A stretch of 64,000 nt of DNA from Protonemura montana (GCA_947568835.1 OX387602.1:22371021-22435020), one strand, 5' to 3'; positions 26,801 through 41,296 are shown, numbered from the stretch's first letter. Translations and numbers: made by a program. The notes: generated by a model not told the origin, from the letters alone.

Positions 26801-29800
26801 TGATTTAATTCCCTTTGCTGTTTGCTCGATAGATATTAAAAAATAATTTTGTACTTTAGTTGGGTTCCAGTTTCTTCTTCTCAGTGAAAATCCGTTTTTT
26901 TTTGTCTTCTGCTTTAATTAAATAATCAAATAGTGTTTGCGGCACTTTTTGGAAGGTGTGCACAGACAATTCCTCTTTAAAATACCAGGAGAAAGTTAGT
27001 GAGGAATATTATTAGTTGGTCAATCGTAACCATGGGGGAATATTCTGAGAAAATACAAATTAAAAGACACTGTCACAAACTGTGGCACCAAGTTGTAATT
27101 AAAGTTTGTTTTCTCCTTTCCTCACAGCACACAGTTCTGGAAGTTTGTGATGACAGGCGCAGAGAACAACACGGAGCTGAAACTGTGGTCTTGTGAGTCA
27201 TGGACGTGCTTGCAAACAATACACTTCAAGCCGAGCAACTCCAAACGGCGTTCACAGCTCAAGGTGTGTTTCCTAGTCAACCCGTAAGGTCCTGTAACAG
27301 TTTACATTAGATTTTGTTACATCATTGCATATTCCACAGAGAATCAAGAGCACACAAATCATTCTTTATATATTTTTTTTCCTTGCATCCATATATTCCT
27401 GTGTGCGTCTTGTTTTGTAAGACCTGTGATTCATGATACACAACAAATCAATAGAAACCAATCAATAACAAAGTTGACTGCACAATTGACTACCAGGCAG
27501 TGTGTCTATGCACAACTTAACTCACTAAGCTTATTTGGAAACACATTTTCAAGCATAAATCATGCCCAGTGCTGTTGAGAAGCAAGCCTGTGGGTAAAGT
27601 AAATAATGTTATTTGCTACTAAGAACTGTGATGCTGACGCTTGTGAATATCTCAGATTTGCATGGACCTGGGCGGAGACTATCTGCTTCTCTCGGACATC
27701 CAAAACAAGTTGCTCTACGTACTGCAACTTTACCGATATCCCGAGCCCTATCAGAAGGTGGCATACGTTTGTTCAGTCACTGAGCTACTTTTGCCGTGCT
27801 CCATTCTTTCTTTCGCCATTGCCGATGCTGGAATCCGCCGATACAAGAGCAACAGCTTCGAGGATCTCTCCAACGGTGAGTGTCACCTAGTCTCAAGTAG
27901 ACTACCCTCAAGTACTTGACTGATTGTTTGCGGCGTTCCAATGTGCAGGGGGTTCCTGTGTTAATGATAGAGTTACTTGCAGATGAGGGTGACGAAGACA
28001 CCAGCCCAGCGAGACAGGCGCTGGTTGTCCGCATGTTTCACATCCAGCCCAAATCGCTGCAGGACTGTACGGTCGCATTCCAGCCGCCGGCACTCGAGGA
28101 CTTTCCTGTGCTGGAGGATCAGCTCACGGCTCTCACACATGACTCACTCAGTTAGTCCCGATAACTTGTTACTTTTATTGGTCAGGCATTGAAATTTGAA
28201 ACTCTTCCCAGGGCAAGGGATCCAATAACATTGAGTTAGGGTAGTTGTTTGGTAGCTACTCATAATGGAGTGCATTGAAATCAATCTTACTATTGGGGAA
28301 AATGGGAAATATAGGGACTTAACTTTTAGCTTTGCCTACTGTTAACCTAAATGAAGCCCCAGACCTGAGAAAAAAGTAAGCTAGGGGTTGTAGAACATAC
28401 ATGGATGTACAGTTTGGTCTTACAAATAACTGCTATATCATCACTCTATGCCAGCTTGATTACACAATAGCTTCTTTAGTGATTGTAAATTATTGCTGTG
28501 GAATATTCATCTCTTTACTAATATTTTATATTGATCCGTTCTTTTCCCCCAAGAAACTAAGCGTTATTTTCATTTGCAGTGTTTGAAGATGTTCTGGGAG
28601 ACACATCCAGCGTTGACGAGGCAATGGCTGGCCTGGAGCTGGGCCACAGCACCGGCATCGTGCTACTGACTCCTGCAGCGTTTACGTCTCCGAGAGCCAC
28701 CGACAGTCCGCCGGTGCGACTTAACTGTTCAATACTTCTGATGTTGGCACGGTTTGGACTTCAATCTCTTCGCTGTGTTGTGTGACATCACCACAATCTG
28801 TCCTCTGATTGACTTGCACTTGTCCTCTGATGTCAAGCACATCTTACCTTTGCTGAAAACATTCCAGTTGCACCTTTGTTCAATGGGCTGCACTGAAAAG
28901 TGTGAAAAATAGTATTTGCTGATAAAAAGCTAAGAATTAAACAATAATTAGAAGAATTAAATATGCTTCTAAATATGAAAAACTGCATCTAGCCTGAATG
29001 TGTTCATCTCTTTATATTTCCTAAAAAAACAAGATTTAAGTTAGATTTGTCTGAAAAACTAAGGATTGCCCAATTCTAACTAAGCCCCAATGATCCTCTA
29101 GATGCCTCGTTTGCTGGACCCTCCATTGCCCTCGCCTCCGGGTTTGTCTCCGGGAGCCGTGCAGCTATCGGACAGTGCAGAAAAGCCGCTGGCTAAGTCT
29201 GATCAATTCGCGCGGGCTGAAGGCTTTGCCAGCGGCGGCAGCAGCCCCAGTCGCGAAGTGCAGGAAATCTTCTCTTTAAATAACTCGGAGCATAGATCAG
29301 GATCAAGCATCTACTTTGAAGACAAGACTGGCGACATTGCACAAGCCAGGTTTGTGACCACCCTTTGGTGTTGTGACCATGATTATTATAGAATTGAAAT
29401 GCAGCTATCTGGATTTGTTTTTAAAATAATGCATTCTATTTCTAACAGTTGTTGCAGAAACAAGTTTTAAAATTGCATCACGGTTTCATTGACTATTAAA
29501 CTAAAATATATTTGGTACAAATCCAAAATCTTGAATAAATCATGGCATATCGGTTGCAGCTTGCACTTGATGCCAACCCCGCCGGCAGAGCCCGAAGAGT
29601 CGCACGAGCTGCTGGGCAACGGAAAGGATCCCGAACGTTGGCCACCCATCCCAATCAGCCTTGTGAATGATGCGCGCAATTCCCTGGGAGAACCCAGCTC
29701 AGCCAGCAGGTAATTGCAACTTTGTCGTGAAGGTAAGGTAGGTCTGCGGGCTCATTAAAATTTCAATAAAATTAGTTCAATTGCTAAAAGGACCATATGA

Positions 29801-31802
29801 ATAAGTTTTTTTTTTTTTTTTTTTAAAGTTCCACCGACATTGTGTCAAAATTGAGGAGAAATAAAATTGTGGTAGAGAAAAAATGAACATAATATAACAC
29901 TGCTTTTTAAACTTGTATAGAAAAAGAACAAGACCACTACTGCCATCTTTTTGTTCAAAATCATTTGTATTTTTATTAAAAATCTAAAACTAGGCATATA
30001 AACTTTATTTTAACTTTCCAAATATTGACTTTACTGTTTACTTGCAGGAGGTCGCTAGGTGCTCAGAAGCCAATTGTCGAGGTGCTTGTCTCGCCAATAG
30101 ATTTAACACAAATCTCAAAGGTATGATGCCATGTCCATGCTGACTTAAATTGGTATTGCTTTGCACTTAAAAGTTGTTTTAAAATTATTGCCAAAATGTT
30201 TGATAATTATTGAGTTGAAGAAGAATATTAATAGTGCACCCTAAAAGGGTTCAACAATATAGTAACAGACTAACTGCAAAGCAACGCAAATGAAACTTCC
30301 TGCCACCAAACCTTGACAGAGGCTGACATATCTCATTGCAAACAGCTACCAATCCTGCTCTTGCTTTACCTACAAACATGCTGAGCCCATTTCAGGCCAT
30401 CCCTTCACAATTTCTTTCTTATTTATATTATACATTTATGAAGAGTGTAATGTCTTAGACAGCTAGTTTATCTGTTAAGTTTAACTCAAAAATGAATGCG
30501 ACCGAGGGTAATCTATCATTCACCGCTTGCAGGAAACGTTGTATGAGTTCTTCTCGACGGGCGATGCTACTCCCAATAGCATCCACATGAACCCCATTGA
30601 CCCTGCTTCCTCGATGAAGCAAACTTCAGCCATTCTGGGTTTTGACAATCTGAGGTGAGTCTTAATCATTTGCTGTTCAGGCCCGCCTGGCTTGTGACCT
30701 CAAAAACCCTTGCCTTTAATTTCTGTTAAAAAAAATATATATAATAATGTGAAATCTGTAACAAACAGCACCAATCTTGTCAGTACTACCGTTGAGTGTG
30801 TACTACTGTTGATGCCATTCACAATGGAAAAGTATTTAATTCATTTTTCTTACATGAGAAATATTAGCCTGATAATTATCCCACCTATGCACCAATAACC
30901 AATTAATCGAGGATTGCTTTCGAGGAGAATTTGCCTGGCCTCTGTGCAATGCAACAAGAATAAGTGTCGTGTTGCAGCGAGGCGGAAGCAGTGGTGCGCG
31001 AGTTTAATCTCAAGTCCCCGCACTGCTGGCGTGTTCAGCTCAGGAGCCACGAGCCAAGACTTTCCCTAAACTCAGACCGACACGAGTTTTCCCCCACCGA
31101 CAACCTGATGGCCACAAGGTACGTCTGAGATGTCTTTGTATTTTTGCGCCTTGCAAATTGATTTATCATTGCATTTATAGGGCCTAACTACAAAGCGTGA
31201 AAATATTGCTCAGTAGCATATAGCAGTTTCTTCCATTTTACCCACTCTACACGTAACAAAGATTTTTAGTTGACATTTCTTCTAGAAAAATTGCAGAATT
31301 TAAAAGAGGAATTCGTAAGGGGTTAAAAGGTGTGAAACCTTCAAAAGGTGTGAAGTGCTGGTAGTTTTTTAAATCAAATCAAATTTCAATCAAAGTCAAC
31401 ATTTTGAAATTGAATAAAATGACAAATAATAATTTCTAAAATGGTTTTAGTAGCCAAGAATTATCTTGACCACTGAAAGTATTTTCAAAGCATGCTTCAA
31501 TTTTGCATAAAACATCTCGATTCACTTTTTTATGAAGTACCAAAAAGTGGTTCTCCTTGGTACCTTATAGCCTTGATAACGTGTGCATCATCTGCAAAAT
31601 AATATGATTGCACTTGACCTATAATTAGATATGGATACACATGGAATGGGAGGTAGAGTACATTGAAGTTATGTTTAAATCAAACGACAAGACACAAAAA
31701 GAAAAAGAAAGAAAGATACATTTTGAGCAGCCTGCCCTGGAAAAAGAACTGTCTAGCAAAGAAATACAAATGAAATGCATGGGAAAAAAAATTGCTTATC
31801 TC

Positions 31803-31836
<34 letters not shown>

Positions 31837-34800
31837 CCTCATTCATTCCCTAATTTAGCTACTAAAAGCTGAAGACATGCTCATTTAGTGCTGTGTTTTT
31901 TAATTCTTGGAGATAATGTTGATTGCTTGTCTGCAGTTTCGGTAAAGCCGTGCTCCAGGGAAGTGGGGACTCGGTAGCTCTGAACGGAGGCAGTCAGGAG
32001 TCGTTGCGTTGCCTAGAAAACCAGATGACAGCCATGTTGGGCCTTATCCATCAGCAGAACACGATGATCAAGGTACAGGCCAATGTAGCACCGCTTTCTT
32101 TTTTTGCTTATACCTACTTCATTTTCTGATATCTTGGCCTGAGAATGAGTTCAAAATATGTACTAAATCACACTGGCCAACGCACCAATTTGATGCTCAC
32201 ATATCACGTATTTATTTTTTTCTGAAATGCTGCTTCAAATATTACAGCACTCAAGAATGATTTTGAGTTTGTTTATAGAATTTCCATTTGAAGTATGCAC
32301 ATGGCACAAATCCACTTTTTGATATTTGTCTGGCTTCGTTGCAGCAACTTTCGAACGAAGTGTCCTCACTGCGCAAACTGGCGACGGACCGCGAGAAGAC
32401 ACACCGTGGTGACAAGAATCTCCTGTCTGCCGTTGACAAGCTGCTTACAAAGAGCCGCAACGAGGCAGCCGTGCAGTTTCAGGAACACCTTGCTACAAGG
32501 GTAGGATACCATCTTCCTTAAATTCATCTTGTTATGTTGGTTTTTTTCTCCAGAAAGTCTCTTCCTTACATGACAAAGTTCCATTGAAATAATGTCTTCG
32601 TTAAGTAAAATGATCTCTCCGCGAAAGATTATACGTCTGCATAGTTTGTTTAGGCTGCAAAACCCTTGCTTGCCAGTTGAGTTCATCCCAAACCATGCCA
32701 CCAGTATCTTTTTTCTGTTGACCTTAACATTGTGTGTTTTTCAGGCCGAGGCAGATAGAGAGCGCCTGGAGCAAGCGGTACTTGTCTCCGTCTCTCAGAT
32801 TGTCAACTCATTCGTAACGACGCGCTTGCCAGGACAGATTGGGCAAGAGGTGCATGCCGTCATTGCGCCTCACCTTGCTCAAAGTAAGTGTCATCACTCA
32901 GTCAAGAACAGGATGCTTGATGCGTTGCATTATATGTGCACTGTGTGCTCAACTAACTGTGCATAAATAACTATTTGGAAGCATCTCAAGGGTATCTTAG
33001 GTTAAGACTCACTATCAACCCCTTTACATACTGATTTTCAACTACTTTGGTTTCATGAAGCATTGGTGGCAATGAAATAAACAACTCCAATTAGTAATTA
33101 CTTATTTGCTGTTAAGCCTTGTCAATTAACTTTTAAATCTCACAATCTGTATTCCACTGGCTGCCCTGGTGCGCCCCAGGTGTGCACAAGGTGTTATCTG
33201 CCTGCTAGACAGTGCAACTTTCTCGTGTTTGACTGGCAGAGTTGCTCACTCTCAAGCTTTCAAGTTGTAGCGATACTCGGGAAGGTGTGGTGGCAAAGAG
33301 ACGAAATAATGAACACGAAATTAATGTGAGAACACAAAAGTTATAATAGTGCAGATAATACAGCAGTGTATCAAGGCAAGCTCTATCACGTACACCGGCT
33401 GGGGGATGATTAACTTCTCGTCGGTCCCTTAGCCTCAACCTGGCAGGCAACTACCAGCAGGTAGTTTATACCCTTAATCGTCACAAAGTATATCCCATTA
33501 TACTTTTCTTGCTTCATGAAATGAATGCCCGATGGACAATGATAACTTAATCCAGCTAGTTTTACACCGGCCCTAGAGTAGGCCAGCCAAAAACGCCATA
33601 AGTGTAAATAGTTTCTTTGAGGCACAAAGACAAATTGTGTGACAAAAATGTTGTTTTCCATTGCAGCTGTTCTGAAGGCGGTGGAGCAGGTGCAGTCCAA
33701 GCTGCTGCTGGACATGACTCACCAGATCAGCGCCCTGGATCGCCACATTATGGCTCAGGTCTCTGCTATGATACACGGAAAGGTTAGTCGCTGTCTTTGG
33801 GTTTTCCTAGCCATGGAATGTGGCTGAAGTGGCTGTTATGGCATGTATGTCTACTACTTTTGCAGTGACAGGGGTCAAGTATCTTGGTTCTCCCTACCTT
33901 GTAACCTGAAGTGAAACTAAAATGATGGAATTTTGGCATCAATACAAAAAAAAATATATTTTTGAAACAACAAAAGTCAGAAACAATCCTCAAAAAATGT
34001 AAGATTGCCCAAAAATAAAAAATTTTCACAGGTACCAATTTTTTGTCAAATTGGCTAAATGAGTATCCGAGAACCTGCCGACATCCCTACAATCCATTTA
34101 TTCAGTTCAGCTGTAGTTCAAAAACCCTTCACTCTGACAATGTATTGTACCCATTAGATTTATTTTATCATGTATAAAACCCATTATTAATACATTTCAT
34201 ATAAACAGTTAATAGTTAAGTATGACTGGCAGCGATACAGAGCGAACATTGTTGTATGGTTTCCAGCATATGGTGGACATGCTGACGGCATCAGCAGTGC
34301 AGGCTCTGGGGCCTGCGACAAAGGAGTGCTTCAGCGAGACATACTCATCTGCTATCCTGCCTCGCTTTGAGCAGACCTGCTCGATAATGTTCAAGCAGAT
34401 CCACGACACCTTCAGCCGCGGCACGCATGAGTGTGAGTACCCGCCACCAAACATGGAGGCAACATACTAACTCAGTCATCTGAAATTTAGCAGTAAAACC
34501 TTGAGGAAAGCAATAGATCTTCAAGAATAAATTAAGAGCATCTGCTGATATCGTCTAGCAAAACTTGCGCAGAGTTAAAGCAGAGATTAATACAAAAATA
34601 ACCAAGTAAAAATAGAACTGAAAATAATAAAAAATTGGTATAATAAAGTAAAAAGTCTTTATCTGTCAAAAGTAAATATTTATTGTACCTATCTTAGATC
34701 CAATGTTACCTGCTCATACCATTTTGGTTGCTATTGCATAGGCTCTTGTCATCAACCAGCCAGTACACGGTTCAATAACTCTGCCCATAGATGAATAATG

Positions 34801-37800
34801 ACAGGTGATTTACTTTCTATTGCACAACAGTTACAATCTTTCTTGAAGCGTCCTGCCTCCACACTTCACATGAAAATCTCTGGTTTCCTGACGCTTTCAT
34901 GCAAAGGCGACGCTACGCAAACCTTGTAATGCGTCACAATATAGTATGATTAGTAGTATTGTATAGTAGTATAATATAGCTTTGATTTGGTACATGCCAT
35001 TTGATGAAATTATTCTACGATCGCAGTTTCATGCAGAAGTCTTGATGCTTGCTCTTAATTGGAAACATGCTTACGGGTTTTCCATGTGTTGCAGTTGTAC
35101 AGGGCTTGGAGACGCAGACTAAAAAGCACCAGCACCAACAGGAAGCCACTCAAAAGATGGCACAGCAGCTGCAAACACTCAGCGAAGCCATCAGCGCTGG
35201 GAATGACAGACTTCAGATGAAGATCGGTATGTGGCCAGCTGCTTTCTTAACTGTCGGTGTTCCTAGCTTCTTTATTTTGTCCTGGTTTCTAAAACTTTTA
35301 ATTTTCTTTGTTCTTTTTTACCCAAATGTAGAAATTTACTTCAAAGTGTAGAATCACACTCACATCTGGAACAGACATACATTTTTTTATTTTCTGGCGT
35401 GTCTTTATTTTACAATGCTGTCAAGTTTCAAGGAAATTTGTAGGATTCCAAACCACCACTCATATTTAAAATGTTCACTAATTTAGGTATCTTCTTTTAA
35501 CATTGAAAGAAAAAAATGAACCAGTGCTAGAAACTGAGCAACATTATTTTCTAAACAAGAGTGATGGTAAAAACATATGTGCTTTAAAGACAGAAAAGGC
35601 GTTAGTGAGCAAATAGGACTTTTTAGAGTTCAAATCAAAACCTCAATTCAACGTCAAATCAAAATTGGAGTCGATTGAATTTTGACAAACTCGTTTAAAT
35701 AGAAAAATCAATAATTTACTTTGCACATATGATTTGTCAAAATTAAAAAAAAAAAACACCCTCAAGTTTTAGTTTGCCTGCAATGTTACTTAGGTCAGTA
35801 TCCTCTGCTACATTTCTGGCAGTAATCTGGAAATAGTTTTAAATTGTAGTATTTTATTGTATTTCTTGAAATTTGTATTTTTTTATTTTTTTTAATAGTT
35901 CGAGTTTTTTTTTAAATATTTGTAGGGAATTGAGGAAGTTATTAGCTGCTTGTTTCTCGAGTATCAAAATGGTGAGTTCAAATAGAAACTCATATATTTA
36001 CAAAACCAATACTTAAAAGTCAATTACAATCTTTCAAAAGGAAAAATTTGCAAAGGCTTGGCCTATAAGTAGAGCCAAGATTTTATGGTGTTATGATTTC
36101 GATAATTTCGTGGTAAGCTTTTTGGATTTCGGTGTTATGGCGGTGTTATGGAAAAAGTACAGAATTTCATGTCTATAGCAGATTTCAGACATAGGTGACG
36201 AAAAAAGAAGGTACGCGTTTTTAGCATTAGTTTTATCGAAATTGTAGTGCTAATTATTTGAATTTTAGCGTTTGTAGCTAAGTAGAAAAAAAGAGCTTTT
36301 GCGATCTACATTCGAAAGGAATGAAGATTTAGGGTAAGCACTGGGATCTCTAATAAAGAAGTGATCAATAATAATTACAATAAAGCAAATATTTAGTGTA
36401 GGTCCTCAACATCGGTATTTGTAAGGGACTTGGAACAAAATTAATAGCACATATAAATATTTTACATAAATGCCACCATGAAATACATTGTATGGCAGCA
36501 TGAGGGACACCTACTACTTGTTAAAACTTAACATTGAACAAGTTTCAATGGTAGCTTCCTTCATTCTTGTTCCTTTGTCAGTCAGCACAAGGTTTTATTG
36601 ACTAAAAAACCTCTCTGCATCAACACTGTTCACAGGGGCTCAAATAGTTTGCTAAGTCAGAACTGCAAATGAGGGGTTTGAGATTTGTATGTCCATTAGA
36701 ATGTGAATTAGACCCACTGCCTGGTACTAACATACTTTGCAAGATTGTCTTTTTTCTCCCAGACAAGTCTGGTGTTCCAGATTCCACACATCAAAATATA
36801 TCCATCACTCACAAAGAGTTGCTTTGCTTGATCCTCAAAAGTCAAAGATTTATTACACCCCATTGAAATTTGAAATCCCAGCTAATCTCTATATAGACTG
36901 AATGCATGTGGTGCGCACATGGCAAGGAGGGGAAGATTCAGCCAACCAATGGCAATGGTTTCCTACAGCAAACATTTTGCCCCACTACTTCTACCCCCTA
37001 AGCTTAGGAATGTTGACAGCATTTGAAGAGAAACAGACCTGAATATGACAAATTCATAGAAGTGTTTAGAGAGATAAAATAAACATTTTAAATATTTTGT
37101 ATGGAAATAAGTGGCTATTTTGCAAAATACACATATTATAGTGAAAGAGCTTCATTATCTCTCAATTTAGCATAAAAACAAATGGGTTATTTTGTTTGTT
37201 TATTTATTTTCCGTGAAATATGATTTGATAAAAATGAAAAAAATAACAGATTATCTGAAATTGAAGATAATTGGACGGGAAAAGGCTCATTTCGCGATGA
37301 TTTCGCGGGAAATAGTTGATTTCGGTGTTATGGATGATTTTTCGTGAATTTCGCGTTATGTCGCGATGAGCTTCTTACATATTTGAGTTGGGAATTCAAT
37401 GAATCGCACACATTTGTATGAATAACAAGAGATAAGAACAATTCGCGATTTCGCGCATCACCATATAATCGTGGCTCTACCTATAAGGCCTATTAAAGGC
37501 TTGGCAAGAAATCTAGCACTTGATCTAGACTTGCACTTGACTAGCACTACACTATCTACTTAGAGAAAAGAATACGGGTTTCAAAGACGAAAGACGTTTC
37601 AAGACTTGCACTTCAAACCTACGTTAATGTGACGCAAAGAACATTTCATGAACCACGACTGATGGAAAGGATACTGGACGCAGTGACTCGTGAGGTTGAA
37701 TGTTTTTACCCTGACTGGCTCTCGGACGGTCCCTGTCTTTCACATCGATAATTCGCTTTCCGTCACTTAATTTTAGTGAAAATCAGGAAAGAGTGTGGAT

Positions 37801-40800
37801 GGACATCAAGGAAACTATGCGAGCCAACGCCTCGGGCAAAGACACGAATAGATTCTCAGAAACTCTCTCGACCTAGGCAACATTTTTCCCTTCCGAAAGC
37901 TGATCGGGCAAACCAAAAACTTAATAACTTACGACACACGTGAGTCCATGTGTGTCCTTCGTGCGTTCATTTCAGTGTCCACCACTTGTAAACCTTAATT
38001 GGTGTGGGGGCATCGTTCAGTGCACAACTCACTCTTTCTCGCAGTTTATCAGTCAGATTTATCCTGCCCTGTCGCTTCGACAAGTCAGTTGGATAAACAA
38101 CACTAGTTCGCGTCGAATACCTGCTCGGAAGAAACAAAAGGAATTCCTTTCTCACCTTTGCCTCGGGCATACTTTATTTTTCCTGTACCTTGAGAAACTA
38201 ATTTGCACTAATTTGTGACAGCAACTGAAGGGATCGGATTATTTCTGTTGATTATCTATTTCATAAGTCACAATTTTATAGCATAAAACTTAAAAATAAA
38301 ACGTCATCCAGAAACCTACCAAAATGTTTCAGATTTAGATTTTTTTTAAACAATTAGCTGCAGAAAGAAAATACCGCAGTCAAAGATTAAATTCCACTTT
38401 TATAGCAAACAAGTAAAGAACCTCAATGAGCCCGATGTAAAATATCTCTTAAGATTAAAAGTAACCATCGACAAGAATAAAATGGATATCCTTGTTTCAA
38501 GTCAGAGAGTCCATGTAAACATTAGAGTTGATTTGGTATCGTCTCACGCAGGTGGTTTTGTGCTGCCAGTTTGGAACTGGTGAACAGAATGGTTGCTACC
38601 CGCTTCTAAAAATAGCACACCCTTTTCGCTACCTGGCAATCGTGATCCCGCCGACAGGCTCACAAATACCGCATTTTCTGACATAGCCTGAGGCGAGTCG
38701 GTAAGGTAGTCGTGTAGTTCCTAGGCAGTGCCACTGAAATCTCGCAATCGCTAGCTGCTGGCACCCCAAACGACTGCTGCGATCATGGTGTGATGCCAAA
38801 GAAGGTCCAAAAAGTTGGCAGAAACTTTATCACAGACTGTACATTCTTTTCTCTAAGCTATCTATCTTGACTAGCACCAGACTAGCACTTGATTGACTTG
38901 ATCTAGCACACTGACCTTGGGGTATAAATTATAATTGTTTTGAATCCTGGCTCATGGCATGTATTTTTTCCAGCCCACGACATGTCACTGCAGCTTTCCA
39001 AGGTGCTGGCCAACATCACAGAAGGCATGGCCCGTATGGTCCGAGAACAGGTGACTCGCTGCTGTGAGCGGCAGCAGGCCGTCATCCAGAGCAAGGTGAT
39101 GGAAGCTGTCCGCTGTATCACACCTGCACCCCACGTCATCGACTTACAAACGCAGATAGTGCAGCTGGTCGCACAGGGCGACATCAACCAAGCTTTCCAG
39201 ATGGTAGGATGCCCATCCAGAGGTCAGATAGATGACTTTCCAACTGGCTTGGAGACTGTGGAACAGTCTTTTCCTAGTCCGCATGATTGATCTGTGAGCC
39301 CTTCCTGGGATTGGTGTAGCAGCATGATCAACCGATGGTTTTGGTTTTGCATGTGGTGCTTTGTGTTGGTTGATGGTGGTTTTGCCTTTTTGGCTTGTCA
39401 GTGTACGCGTAATGGAAAGAGCATAGAGAAAGTACTCTTTTCTTATTTTTCCCATAAAAATAAAAATAACTCGATGACAATAATATAATGAACTCGTTCT
39501 GCAATAGCACGTTTTTTTGCATGTTTTTGCATGCAGAAATGGAAATAATAGCCAATAAACGTTGACTTTGTTAAACTATGACTCACCAAGCTCTTCTCTG
39601 TATGTTCTGAATTTTATTTATTTTTAAATTTTGCATAGTGCAATGGTTGCTACGTATGTAGAATACTTGCAAGATGACAACCACCAAAAAAAAGGGGGTC
39701 ACACACAGCCTTCTAACAACATTTGCCCATAAGAGCTTATAAGCAAGAGGGTTGCATGTCGGCCATTTTTGTTGGCGGTTCTAATTCAGAAAATATTGAA
39801 GTATGTATTTGCTAGCGATGGTGCGGTGGTGTATGTGCTAGCAATAGTGATCATATATCGATGATGCTAGGAGTGACGACGAGTAGTGATGATGGTTTGT
39901 TTTAGGCAGCGTTGCAAGATTCAATGTGTTTGAGATGGTATATTTAGCTGTGCTGGCCTGCATTGGGAATGTCTGAACATGCCCGAGGCCATGTCGAAGC
40001 TCTTTAGCAGAATGAAGGATAGTATCATTGAGTATTTATGAGTATAGTCAGAGGGCCAGTGTTGATGTAAAATTTTCTGCTGAGCAATCAAGCCGGCAAC
40101 ACTAGATAGCGGTTGATGCCACCTGATGAGCCTTGCAGTTACTTTGAGAAGAGCACTGAATGATAAAAATGTGAAGAGCAGAATTGTGCCTAAATGTCTT
40201 TCTGGGACCAGGCACTGTCAGCTGCTGATGTCAACCTGGTGGTGCTCGTCTGCGAGAAGGTGGACCCGGACACGCTGTTTAATCAGTCGCCCTGCCCATT
40301 GCAGCAGAACGTTCTTCTCGCGCTCATTCAGCAGCTCTCTGCAGACATGAGCCAGCACACTGATACGAAGCAAAAGTGAGTACCATACCCTCAAGTCTTA
40401 TTTGAAGTTAACTGTGGAATGAGTTTGGTGCTATCTAAATTTCTGTCTTGTAACAATTTTGCTGTGCAAGGTTAACCTCTAGCACTTTGGTTTGAGTGTT
40501 TTTTTGTATGTTTATAATGTCAATATTTATGTTCTGTTAGGAGAGGGTGGTGGCATTTTTTAGGCATATCTATACAACTGGGTGCAAACCATGAAAATAC
40601 TGGTCTTGCTTGTTAATTCTTGATCAAACATTTGATTGCAATTGGCAGTGCAGACTAATAAAAAATTAAATCCAACATTCAACAATTCAGCATTAAAAAG
40701 ACACCAAGCTCACATTTACTAGATGCATTGCTAAATGGTGACTCTGTGTGCAGATACCTCCTGGAGGCGGTAATTAACCTCGATACAGACGACGATGATT

Positions 40801-40934
40801 CGGGAATACACATACCGGCTGTGATTCGCCCCCTCCAGAAGCAGTTGTCTGCATTCATCGCGACTTCCACCAATCCCAAGATGACAAGCCGTGTCAAGCA
40901 GCTTCTGTTTACAACACGTGCACTGCTCTCGTAA
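23835..40934 (+). CDS. EDC4: Enhancer of mRNA-decapping protein 4 (Ge-1)
   Basis: P-body scaffold that links the decapping enzyme DCP2 to its activator DCP1. Exons: 23835-23929, 24003-24208, 25394-25586, 25954-26188, 26539-26780, 27128-27263, 27656-27875, 27983-28150, 28580-28713, 29102-29349, 29560-29709, 30048-30120, 30533-30654, 30978-31118, 31937-32072, 32345-32500, 32745-32883, 33667-33782, 34267-34432, 35095-35226, 38974-39203, 40212-40375, 40754-40934; 1260 codons (human 1401), continuous phase. Residues about 60-400 form the WD40 domain (YYPGNLVALHVGGKYLAYAI, FWCPFTPEDDD, TASQDGYVKFFQVDM, LICMDLGGDYLLLSDIQNK-like). Residues 500-800 are a Ser/Pro-rich linker, about 810-1150 coiled coil. 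The C-terminal helical domain (ADVNLVVLVCEKVDPDTLF, LLALIQQLSADM) is diagnostic. The acidic start DDSSDEEDP is short. Intron 20 is 3.7 kb and carries transposons. Confidence 0.96.
24244..25218. mobile_element. TTAA-flanked MITE in EDC4 intron 2
   Basis: A 975-bp segment bounded by TTAA on both sides. The ends are GGGGTAGGACCCTTACTG on the left and, reverse-complemented, GGGGAAAGGCCCACAGTG on the right (12 of 18 identical). TTAA target duplication is the hallmark of piggyBac-type elements, but the ends are too diverged for a firm family. No coding frame remains. Confidence 0.4.
25587..35094. other. EDC4 introns 3 to 19
   Basis: These introns range from about 0.2 to 0.9 kb and have normal GT-AG ends. 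Apart from the poly-C run in intron 14 I recognise no repeat family, RNA gene or nested gene in them. Most are AT-rich with low-complexity T and A stretches. Confidence 0.6.
31804..31835. repeat. Poly-C run in EDC4 intron 14
   Basis: A run of 32 C, the longest G/C homopolymer in the window. It sits about 100 bp upstream of the exon 15 acceptor, on the sense strand. Confidence 0.9.
36070..37479 (-). mobile_element. hAT DNA transposon relic in EDC4 intron 20
   Basis: A 1410-bp element. The left end is TAGAGCCAAGATTTTATGGTG and the right end is its imperfect inverse CACCATATAATCGTGGCTCTA. An exact 8-bp direct repeat CCTATAAG flanks both sides (36062-36069 and 37480-37487), which fixes the ends and the hAT superfamily. 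A transposase remnant is read on the minus strand. It lies in the 3.7-kb intron between EDC4 exons 20 and 21. Confidence 0.88.
36520..36625 (-). pseudogene. hAT transposase C-terminal remnant
   Basis: On the minus strand the frame reads ERFFSQ, a stop, then NLVLTDKGTRMKEATIE. This matches the pattern of the hAT dimerisation region (ERxFS...LTDxRxxMxExTIE). The stop and surrounding breaks show the gene is dead. It supports the hAT call made from the termini. Confidence 0.6.
37505..38910. mobile_element. Probable second transposon relic in EDC4 intron 20
   Basis: A segment of about 1.4 kb directly right of the hAT relic. Its arms mirror each other: CTTAGAGAAAAGAATACGGG near 37559 and, reverse-complemented, CTTAGAGAAAAGAATGTACAG near 38855. 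Both ends also carry clustered CTAGCACTTGATCTAG-type motifs. No target duplication or coding frame was identified, so the family is open. Confidence 0.4.
39204..40211. other. EDC4 intron 21
   Basis: A 1-kb intron with consensus ends. I see only AT-rich sequence and short purine runs; no repeat family or gene recognised. Confidence 0.6.
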
Positions 40935-41296
40935 CTGCGTCCAACTCTTTGCAGCCGGCATTAGTCCTGCTCGACACATCGGCAGCCAAGGCACGCGATT
41001 CCATAACTTTTCTCAGAGCAAGATGTGGCGAGATGTTTAAATTTGCCAATGTTAATGATAGGACAAGCATGGGTTCCTATTTTATTTTGCAATTAGAAAA
41101 GTAATATTATCATGGTCTTGGTTACTGATTCTGTAATTTTACTCGTTTTTAACTTACTAGCCGAAAGTAAAAACTTTGCTCGAAGGACAATTTTGACAAT
41201 AGTAAGGAGTTTTCATTGGGATGCTGTGATTTGTAATCACATTACTTGTATCAATCTAAGAAAACCCCATATTTGTCTCGTGTTTTCATTGTAGCA

